Part shown: positions 9,108 to 15,951 of the stretch, piece by piece
Position numbering within the stretch: position 1 is the stretch's first letter
How the letters are laid out: the number at the start of each line of letters is the position of its first letter
Origin: an uncultured Akkermansia sp.
GTDB taxonomy: Bacteria; Verrucomicrobiota; Verrucomicrobiia; Verrucomicrobiales; Akkermansiaceae
Reading direction: 5' to 3'
DNA: 32,501 bases
Assembly: GCA_947631435.1 (NCBI GenBank)
Contig: CANRLM010000029.1
Span: 1 to 32,501 of the forward strand
Notes under the pieces: generated by a model
Seen by the model: the letters and a program-made list of their open reading frames with translations, nothing else
Told to the model about the DNA's origin: nothing
Databases searched by the model: none
Made by a program: the position numbers and the translations under genes

Positions 9108-11529
9108 CCGTGGAAAAGGGTATTTTCGGAATAATGTCCTTCTGGGGACGGGGAAAGCGTCGTCGAAGCTGCTGCATACGGTGGCGCAAGTTCTGGATGC
9201 GTCCATCGTCGTAGTCCTTCAGCAGAGTGCGCAACTCCGCCTCGCGGTGTTGAAAATCAGACTCGTGAGCAGGACGCATCGCAACAAACATGATGAGACG
9301 CTCTCGAATATCCTGAGAAAAATCGGACCGTGAGGTAAGCAAGGAGAGAACGCCCAGTGTGCGCTCTCCCTCCCGGGCGGCCTGTGCTTCCTCACCGGCG
9401 CGACGCAGCGCCCCGATGGAGCGATCTCTCAACGCAAAGAAAAGAAGTATGGCCTCACTATCCCCTGGATTGTCTGCCAGTATCTGCTGCGCATACTCCA
9501 TAGCCCGCGGCAAATCCGCCTTGTGTTCCCCTGGCACAGTATGCCTCATGGCCAGACGAACATACATGCGCCGAATTTCATCCGAATCCGGTTTCTCCTT
9601 CAAAAGCTTCTCCACAATTTCCACCGAATCTTCCCCATCAGATGAAAGCATGCGGCGCAGTGCAGAATCATGCACAAACGCCAGAAGCTCAGCACGTAAA
9701 AGCTGGAGCTTAATATTGTCTGTGTCCCGCGGAACTATGCCTGCAAGAAGTGTTGCCGCACGCGCCAGAAGTGCCCCACGTCCCGGCACCTCGTGGCTGC
9801 ATTGAATCTGCTCCCCGCAGGAACAGGGTGCGCTGTGCCGCGCCGCCAGCATGAGACTTCGGACGAGTTCCTCTCTCGCCTCTGGCGTCAACTCCTTCCC
9901 AGATAATTCCTCCACCATGCGCAAGAGCAGGGCATTCGCCTCATGCAGACGCGGGCGCCCACCATGGGCGTCCTCCTGGGCGTGGAGGGAAGCAGCCAGC
10001 CCGTTCATTGCCGCAATTCTGCTGGCTGAATCATGCGGAAAATCCTCAGCTGCACGACGGTAATACGTCTCTGCCATCGTGAAGTCGCCCGTTTTGAGAG
10101 CAATATGGGCCAGAATTGCACATGCTTCTGCCATCTTGGTAGACGCCCTCTTGGGGGCGGAAGATAGAATCTGCTCGTAGTAGGGCATAAGATCCTGGAT
10201 AAGACGAACATCCGCGCGAGTAGGCGGGAGAAAGCCCTCATCCCCCTCCCCGGTACCGACCATGCTGGTAAAAATACGCTGCAAGGAAGCGTCAGCTATC
10301 TGCTCGTTACGCTCTGCAAGCAAACGTTGTTCGTTTTCCGCGTGCCAGAGAGTCCGCACCCGCGCATAACCAACGATCATGCTGGTAAAAAGCATGATCA
10401 ACAGTAAGGCAGCCGCATGACTCCACGCGGCAACGGCAGGACGTCGCTTCATCCACATAATGTAGCGCCGCCACTGACTGGCCGGGCGAGCCTGAACCGG
10501 TTCTCCGTCCAGAAAACGGCGCAGATCATCTGCCATAGCTGCCATCGAAGGGTACCGATCCGAAGGACGAAAGGATATCGCCTTGTTGATGATGGCTCCG
10601 AGCTCTCCGGCGTGGCGCAGAGGAGGTATCGGCTCATGACAGATGCGGTGTACGAGCTCCCCGGGTTCACAATGAGCAAAAGCTGCACGACGCGAAAGTA
10701 GTTCGTAAAGCGTTAGCCCCAGGCTGTACTGATCCCCAGCAAAAGAATTCTCACCGCGCATCAATCGCTCCGGCGCCATGTAGCGCAATGTCCCGTCGTG
10801 AGTCTGTGTCACAAGAGGCGCTTCCTCCCCTGCATTCAGCACGGTGGCAAGTCCGAAGTCACTCACATGCACCACCCCTTCGGCATCCAGTAATAAATTG
10901 CCCGGCTTCACATCTCGATGCAGCACACCATGAGAATGCGCAAACGCCAGAGCGTCAGCTGCCTGCAATCCTACACGAGCCACAGCCTGTTCGTACGGCA
11001 CACCTGGAAAGGCGCTCGGTAAGTTGCCCGCGCGAACCCCTTGCCCACGCACAAGCCCCATCACGTAGTAACGCCATGGTCCTTCCTGGCCCGCGCCGAA
11101 AACCTCCACAATATTGGTATGTCGCAAACGGGCAATAAGGCGAGATTCGTTATCAAACGCCTCGCTATGACGCGTATCAGCGCTCCACGACGGGGAAAGA
11201 AGTTTCACCGCCACCTCACGCCTCAGGGTTCGTTGGAAAGCTCGAAAGACCGTACCCATGCCCCCGCTACCAATCTTCTCCACCATCTCATAATCCCCGA
11301 GTATTTTGGGATAATCGATGGGTGCGGTCACCGGGGGATGTGAGCTCTGTCCCAGATCCTCCATCTTAGCAAGAGCTTCCAGCAGCTCAACCAGCTCGGC
11401 CCCGCCTTCCGGGTGCTCAGCGGCAAACTCGGTAGCAGAAACATGATCGCCGGCTCGCAAACGCCCGAGAAAACGATCGACAAGTTCTGCAAGGTGCTCC
11501 TCTCCTTGCTCCGAAGGCTCAGCCGGCAT
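9073..11529 (-). CDS. Transmembrane Ser/Thr protein kinase with TPR-like C-terminal region
   Basis: An 818-residue Hanks-type kinase. An N-terminal helical segment (about 10-60) precedes the kinase domain (about 78-345): glycine loop GSGGMG at 87-92, Lys109, catalytic loop HRDVKPGN with Asp206, DFG at 224-226 and APE at 252-254. All catalytic residues are present. One transmembrane helix lies at about 366-388 (AWSHAAALLLIMLFTSMIV). The remainder is helical with TPR-like repeats (for example ACAILAHIALKTGDFTMAETYYRRAAEDFP) and would be outside the cytoplasm. It starts 26 bases after the sigma factor gene in the same direction. Kinase-sigma pairs of this kind are common in PVC bacteria, and the kinase may control the sigma factor by phosphorylation (inference). 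Confidence 0.93.
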   Translation of the reverse strand: MPAEPSEQGEEHLAELVDRFLGRLRAGDHVSATEFAAEHPEGGAELVELLEALAKMEDLGQSSHPPVTAPIDYPKILGDYEMVEKIGSGGMGTVFRAFQRTLRREVAVKLLSPSWSADTRHSEAFDNESRLIARLRHTNIVEVFGAGQEGPWRYYVMGLVRGQGVRAGNLPSAFPGVPYEQAVARVGLQAADALAFAHSHGVLHRDVKPGNLLLDAEGVVHVSDFGLATVLNAGEEAPLVTQTHDGTLRYMAPERLMRGENSFAGDQYSLGLTLYELLSRRAAFAHCEPGELVHRICHEPIPPLRHAGELGAIINKAISFRPSDRYPSMAAMADDLRRFLDGEPVQARPASQWRRYIMWMKRRPAVAAWSHAAALLLIMLFTSMIVGYARVRTLWHAENEQRLLAERNEQIADASLQRIFTSMVGTGEGDEGFLPPTRADVRLIQDLMPYYEQILSSAPKRASTKMAEACAILAHIALKTGDFTMAETYYRRAAEDFPHDSASRIAAMNGLAASLHAQEDAHGGRPRLHEANALLLRMVEELSGKELTPEAREELVRSLMLAARHSAPCSCGEQIQCSHEVPGRGALLARAATLLAGIVPRDTDNIKLQLLRAELLAFVHDSALRRMLSSDGEDSVEIVEKLLKEKPDSDEIRRMYVRLAMRHTVPGEHKADLPRAMEYAQQILADNPGDSEAILLFFALRDRSIGALRRAGEEAQAAREGERTLGVLSLLTSRSDFSQDIRERLIMFVAMRPAHESDFQHREAELRTLLKDYDDGRIQNLRHRMQQLRRRFPRPQKDIIPKIPFSTVRKREPGGDTP

Positions 11530-11555
11530 ACACGAAAAAGAAAGAAACCATAGGA

Positions 11556-12179
11556 TCAGAGACGAGACTCCCCCGCGACCTCCTCCTGCTCAAGGAGATT
11601 GCGGAACTTTTTCAGAGCGCGAACATAGCGGATACTGGCAGCCTTCTGTGAAACCCCCTGCACGGCCGCGCACTCAGCATTGGAGAGTTCCTCAAAATGG
11701 CGCAGCTCAAGAATCTCGCGATCAACTGGTGGAAGCTTCGCCAGCACGCGCCGAGTAACAGCCCTCCGCTCAATACGCTCCAGGTGTGTGCGAGGGCTGG
11801 AAATGGAATCCGCAAAAAGTGAGAGAGCCTCGATCGCGCCATTCCCCTCGCGTGTGCCGGAAATTGGATCAACCTCCTTCATCGCATCGCGCTTGCCGGC
11901 GGAGAGATGTCTCCGCCCCATGTCCACTAACGTCTGCAAAGCAATGCGACGCAAACGCACATACAGAGGAACATCCCCGGGCTCTTGCAGAAAAGTCATA
12001 CGACGCCCGCAGGCAAGGTAAGTCTCCTGCAGCAGATCTTCCACCCCCATGCGACGGAGTAAAGCAGGAGGCATGCGCGCTGCAAGCAAGTGGCTGAGAC
12101 GGTCGCGGTAAATTTGCCACTGCTCGGCAAGCCATAAGTTTGCCGGAGTCTGCTCATCGTTCTCAGTTTTTCGGGTCAC
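11556..12179 (-). CDS. Sigma-70 family (ECF-type) RNA polymerase sigma factor
   Basis: A 207-residue protein starting with GTG. The region 2 core includes RRMGVEDLLQETYL (about 43-55), and region 4 is LPPVDREILELRHFEELS followed by the helix-turn-helix NAECAAVQGVSQKAASIRYVRALKKFR (about 149-193). Regions 1.1 and 3 are absent, as in ECF sigma factors. It directs RNA polymerase to an unknown promoter set. No classical anti-sigma factor is adjacent; a transmembrane Ser/Thr kinase follows immediately, as in the PVC sigma groups thought to be kinase-controlled. It follows gpsA by 21 bases, so it is probably read from the plsY promoter. Confidence 0.92.
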   Translation of the reverse strand: MTRKTENDEQTPANLWLAEQWQIYRDRLSHLLAARMPPALLRRMGVEDLLQETYLACGRRMTFLQEPGDVPLYVRLRRIALQTLVDMGRRHLSAGKRDAMKEVDPISGTREGNGAIEALSLFADSISSPRTHLERIERRAVTRRVLAKLPPVDREILELRHFEELSNAECAAVQGVSQKAASIRYVRALKKFRNLLEQEEVAGESRL

Positions 12180-12200
12180 GGCAGAAAAAACAATAAAGCG

Positions 12201-13214
12201 TTACTTCGTCGGGTTCTCTTCGCGCAGGTCCCGGGTCATAAGCTCATGCAGAGCCTCGCGCGCCGACTTGCCCTTGTAAAGAATCTCATACATAGCATCC
12301 GTAAGCGGCGTGCGCACATCCAACCGACGTGCAAGCTGATACGTTGAAAGCGTATTCGGAATGCCCTCCACCACCTGTCCAATGCGTTGTTGGCACTCCG
12401 CCACCGGAACCCCGGAGGCAATAAGACGCCCGGCTGTGAGATTACGACTGTGTTCTGAATAACAGGTGACCACCAGATCCCCCATACCGGAAAGCCCCAT
12501 GAAAGTTTCCATGCGTCCGCCACGCGCCATCCCGATACGTGTCATCTCGCCCAACCCCCGAGTGGCCAAAGCAGCGCGTGCATTGTCACCAAGCCCCAGT
12601 CCGGCGCATATCCCGCTAGCTAGAGCAAAGACATTTTTGATGGCGCCGCCGAGCTGCATGCTCACAATGTCTGTGCTTGTATAGATACGAAGAAAAGGGG
12701 TGCTGAGTCGCTCCTGCACAGCAGTAGCATACGCGATGTCTTCAAAGCCAACAAGGGTGAGACTCGGCAATTCCAACACAATATCCTCCGCATGATTCGG
12801 CCCGGAAAGCACACCCACGGGCTGCGGTAAAGCTTCAGAAAGGATCTCACTCATGAGATGACTCGTATCTTTCTCTATCCCCTTCGTGCAGCTCACCACC
12901 ACCGCATCCGGTGCAAGCTGCGCCCGCGTAGCTAAACTATTTGCCACGCTCTGCATCACCACGCTCGGTACCACCACCACCACAAGATCAGCCCCGGCTA
13001 CATCCTCCCAATGACTCGTCACCTGCACGTGCGACGGAAGAGGCTTCGCCCCCTGAACACGACAAAGGCTCAACCTGGTCTCGCGAATGATGGAAGCCTC
13101 TTCTTCACGATAGGTCCACAGAACAACCTCTTCGCCGCTATAGGCGGCCGTGAGAGCGAGAGCTGTTCCCCAGGCCCCACCACCAATAACTGCTGTTTTT
13201 TTGAATGTGCGCAT
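12201..13214 (-). CDS. gpsA: NAD(P)H-dependent glycerol-3-phosphate dehydrogenase
   Basis: A 337-residue cytosolic enzyme that reduces dihydroxyacetone phosphate to sn-glycerol-3-phosphate, the backbone for phospholipids. The Rossmann motif VIGGGAWGTALA is at 9-20. Further signatures are VSCTKGIEKDT, VLSGPNHAEDI, the catalytic Lys193 in GGAIKNVFALASG, and GLGEMTRIG with SGMGDLVVTCYSEHSRN. Length matches the family. It starts only six bases after plsY, whose product uses glycerol-3-phosphate, so the pair forms a phospholipid-entry operon. The start has an A/T-rich stretch and no Shine-Dalgarno sequence. Confidence 0.96.
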   Translation of the reverse strand: MRTFKKTAVIGGGAWGTALALTAAYSGEEVVLWTYREEEASIIRETRLSLCRVQGAKPLPSHVQVTSHWEDVAGADLVVVVVPSVVMQSVANSLATRAQLAPDAVVVSCTKGIEKDTSHLMSEILSEALPQPVGVLSGPNHAEDIVLELPSLTLVGFEDIAYATAVQERLSTPFLRIYTSTDIVSMQLGGAIKNVFALASGICAGLGLGDNARAALATRGLGEMTRIGMARGGRMETFMGLSGMGDLVVTCYSEHSRNLTAGRLIASGVPVAECQQRIGQVVEGIPNTLSTYQLARRLDVRTPLTDAMYEILYKGKSAREALHELMTRDLREENPTK

Positions 13215-13220
13215 AAAAAA

Positions 13221-13868
13221 TTATCGTCCAAAAAAATGTACCTTAGGTTCCGTTCGGGCAAGAATCCGCAGAATATTTGCCCGATGGCGCCAAACAACTA
13301 ACAGCAGGATGAACCCCAACATCCCCGGCACCATCCACTCTGCTGGCGTCAACGTCCCGTCCCCTTTCACGTAAAGCAAAATGGATGTAACGACCATGAT
13401 CACTCCCGCCACCATACTGGACAGAGAAACGTAACGCGTAAGCACCAGGGTGATTGCCCACCCCAGCGCCGCCCAACCCGCCACCGCCGGCAGCGCCGCC
13501 GCCAGACAACCTGCCATGGTCGCAACTCCCTTCCCCCCGCGAAACCCAAGAAAACACGTAAAGGTATGCCCCAACACAACCCCTAGCATCACCCCTAGCA
13601 TCACCCCCATCTGACCCAAATCATAGTCAACCAAATTCGTGCCGACACGGTGTATCACCCAGTACATCGGAAAAAAGCCCTTCAGAAAATCAAGAATAAA
13701 CACCGATACCCCCCAGCGCCAACCAAGCACACGCCACGCATTGGTAGCGCCTATATTATGTGAACCGTGCCGTCTCAAATCAATCCCTTTGAATCGACCG
13801 ATGAGGTAACCGAAAGAGACAGACCCGATAAGATAAGCGCCTAAAAAAAGAAGAATTTTTTCCACCAC
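13221..13868 (-). CDS. plsY: Acyl-phosphate:glycerol-3-phosphate acyltransferase PlsY
   Basis: A 215-residue integral membrane protein that transfers the acyl group from acyl-phosphate to glycerol-3-phosphate, giving lysophosphatidic acid at the inner membrane. Hydrophobic helices alternate with the family motifs GSVSFGYLIGRFKGIDLR, SHNIGATNAWRVLG and FRGGKGVAT, which form the acyl-phosphate and glycerol-phosphate sites. The start is one of two consecutive GTG codons (13868 or 13865); an in-frame stop three codons upstream excludes anything longer. A promoter at 13906-13877 puts transcription start within a base or two of the first GTG. It is first in the run plsY, gpsA, sigma factor, kinase. 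Confidence 0.95.
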   Translation of the reverse strand: MVEKILLFLGAYLIGSVSFGYLIGRFKGIDLRRHGSHNIGATNAWRVLGWRWGVSVFILDFLKGFFPMYWVIHRVGTNLVDYDLGQMGVMLGVMLGVVLGHTFTCFLGFRGGKGVATMAGCLAAALPAVAGWAALGWAITLVLTRYVSLSSMVAGVIMVVTSILLYVKGDGTLTPAEWMVPGMLGFILLLVVWRHRANILRILARTEPKVHFFGR

Positions 13869-13876
13869 GTCGGCTC

Positions 13877-13906
13877 AGTATACCATATCCTATCCCCCCT
13901 TGACAA
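13877..13906 (-). promoter_or_regulatory. Promoter of the plsY-gpsA-sigma-kinase run, likely leaderless
   Basis: On the minus strand, TTGTCA at 13906-13901, an 18-base spacer and TATACT at 13882-13877. Eight bases separate the -10 box from the first GTG of plsY, so the transcript should begin at or just before the start codon. Confidence 0.5.
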
Positions 13907-13964
13907 GCTCCAAACAGGGCAGAAAAACCAAACGCACATCCGCGCATTGCCCTGTTGTTTCTCC

Positions 13965-13993
13965 TTGCAACACGATAAGTTGATAGCTATAAT
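13965..13993 (+). promoter_or_regulatory. Promoter of the dynamin-like gene, likely leaderless
   Basis: TTGCAA at 13965-13970, a 17-base spacer and a perfect TATAAT at 13988-13993. The box overlaps an ATG at 13992. Seven bases after it lies the in-frame ATG 14001, which is where transcription should start. It is divergent from the plsY promoter. Confidence 0.6.
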
Positions 13994-14000
13994 GGCGCGC

Positions 14001-15902
14001 ATGACAGAGGAGCAACTCACCACACTCTGCCGCAATGCGCGCAGCTATGCTGAGAAAATTGAAACGCCCACCCAGGGCAGCCCGGATCTGCGAGCACAAC
14101 TCACAAGAGGAAGTCGGGAGATTCGTCGCAGTTTGGCACGCTTTGATTCCAAGTTGTTGCTCATGGCAACCATTGGCTCCGTGAAAAGCGGCAAATCGAC
14201 GCTCACAAACTGTATGTCACGCCGCAACCTGTGCGCTACAAAGCTGGGATTGGAAACCACTCGTCTACCAATGATTATCCTGGCAAGTGATGACGGCACT
14301 GAACGTATCGAGCTCTTCTCTCCTCTGGCGGCAAATTCTCTGAGTGAAAAAGAACTCTTTGAGTTAGTCATCGACTACCTGCGCCACATTGCCCCGCCAG
14401 AATTCCACGAAAAAATAGCTGTGGATCGCCGCAACATTACCCGTGAAAATTTGGATTCCTGGGCCCGTGGACAAACCAGCGCCAGCTGTGCAGCCATCTT
14501 CCTCGTAGAGCCCGATGCCCGCTTGCTGCAGGCAGGCATCGGCATCATCGACATGCCTGGAATGGATGGACTCACCTCTAATTGGCACGACGAGGAATTG
14601 CATGAATGGATGAATGAAAATGCCGATTATTTCTTACTGGTGCAAAGTTCCTTCGCTGCTCTCACACCCGACACACGTGACTACCTGCGCAGTGCCATGG
14701 AACGTTCTAAACGCCCCATTCGAGTCGTCCAAAACCGCATTGAGGCCCAATTTTGGCTCCCCCCCGCCACGCAGGAAGAGCAACAAATCACCCAGCAAGT
14801 TACTACCCAAAAACAACTTAGCGACTTCATTCGCAAGGTCATCCCTGGCAGCTGGGTGAACGCTGGCCTCGCCTGGTGGCAACAGGAGAGCAAACTTGCT
14901 CCCCACCCCACTCCAACCACGGAAAGCGATGCCACCCCCTCTTGCCGACAGTCAAACCTCACGGCGCTGGAAAATGAAGTGCTATCCGACCTCAGTCATC
15001 CGGAAGCCACCCTTCGCCGCAACTGCTCAGATTACCTCCTTAAAACTCTGGAAAATTTCGATGAACGGCTCAAAAATTTCAGTGCCGCATCCCGCGCTCA
15101 CATCTCACACGTGCACGAAATTCAGACCTCCATCCACCGTCTCATGGATGAAGCGCGCCTGAGAGAATCCATCGAGAGCAACAACCTGCGGGAGGGGCGT
15201 CAACGCTGCGGCTACCTCGCCGACCGAGCGCGTCAAGCTCTCTTCACCCGCCTGGACGCTATCCTCGATATGGCAGTGGACGGTTATTTTCCAACCGAAT
15301 GGATGGAACGCGATATGCTCGCCCAGGAACTTAACCGCATTCGTGCCAAAGTCGAAAGCGATCTCGGCGACCTTGCTGCCGAGCAAGAAACCCACGTGCT
15401 TTCCCCTGCAAAAATTTGCGAACTCACCGACCTGGAGCATGAAAAGATCGCAGAATGCGCCCGTATCCTCGGCCGCCGAAGTGCAGAAGAAATTGAAAAA
15501 GACTACGTGCGCGCGGTACTTGCCGCTTGGCAGCAAGTGCCACTGGATTGCACCCCTGTCGTACTGGGCACGTTAAGAGAAACAACATTCCTCGGCATGA
15601 TCAACCGTTCTTGCAGCTACAACCGCACCGCCCCGGAATGGCGCCGTAACGGACGTGAAAACATTGCCAACCGCCTCGAAACATGGAAAAAGCAAGTCAG
15701 CGAAGCGTTAGATATGTTCGTCTCCCACCGCATCGCTGCACTCGACAAATGCCTCATCCACGAACTGGAAGACTTCGAACTCTCCGAGCAGATTGGGCGT
15801 AGTATTAAAGAAGCAGAGACAGATATTGAACAAGTGACCTCTCTGCGTAAGGAGCTCTCCCCTATCCTTCTCTCTGCTCGACGCCTCAAAGCCTCGCAAT
15901 AA
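14001..15902 (+). CDS. Dynamin-like GTPase
   Basis: A 633-residue protein. The N-terminal third is a dynamin-family GTPase domain: P-loop GSVKSGKST at 59-67, a Thr-containing switch I (ETTRLP), and switch II DMPG at 184-187 in IGIIDMPGMDGLTSN. The usual G4 (N/T)KxD is VVQNRIEA, so base recognition may be altered. The rest is long, charged and helical with no evident transmembrane segment, like the stalk of bacterial dynamin-like proteins, which remodel membranes and in some cases protect against phage. The start at ATG 14001 is chosen because the perfect -10 box covers the ATG at 13992. An MmeI-type restriction-modification gene follows 49 bases downstream, so a defence role is possible (inference). 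Confidence 0.85.
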   Translation: MTEEQLTTLCRNARSYAEKIETPTQGSPDLRAQLTRGSREIRRSLARFDSKLLLMATIGSVKSGKSTLTNCMSRRNLCATKLGLETTRLPMIILASDDGTERIELFSPLAANSLSEKELFELVIDYLRHIAPPEFHEKIAVDRRNITRENLDSWARGQTSASCAAIFLVEPDARLLQAGIGIIDMPGMDGLTSNWHDEELHEWMNENADYFLLVQSSFAALTPDTRDYLRSAMERSKRPIRVVQNRIEAQFWLPPATQEEQQITQQVTTQKQLSDFIRKVIPGSWVNAGLAWWQQESKLAPHPTPTTESDATPSCRQSNLTALENEVLSDLSHPEATLRRNCSDYLLKTLENFDERLKNFSAASRAHISHVHEIQTSIHRLMDEARLRESIESNNLREGRQRCGYLADRARQALFTRLDAILDMAVDGYFPTEWMERDMLAQELNRIRAKVESDLGDLAAEQETHVLSPAKICELTDLEHEKIAECARILGRRSAEEIEKDYVRAVLAAWQQVPLDCTPVVLGTLRETTFLGMINRSCSYNRTAPEWRRNGRENIANRLETWKKQVSEALDMFVSHRIAALDKCLIHELEDFELSEQIGRSIKEAETDIEQVTSLRKELSPILLSARRLKASQ

Positions 15903-15951
15903 CCCGTCGCCAATTCCGGCGTTGTACTGCCCCTCACAACGGCTTCATAGT

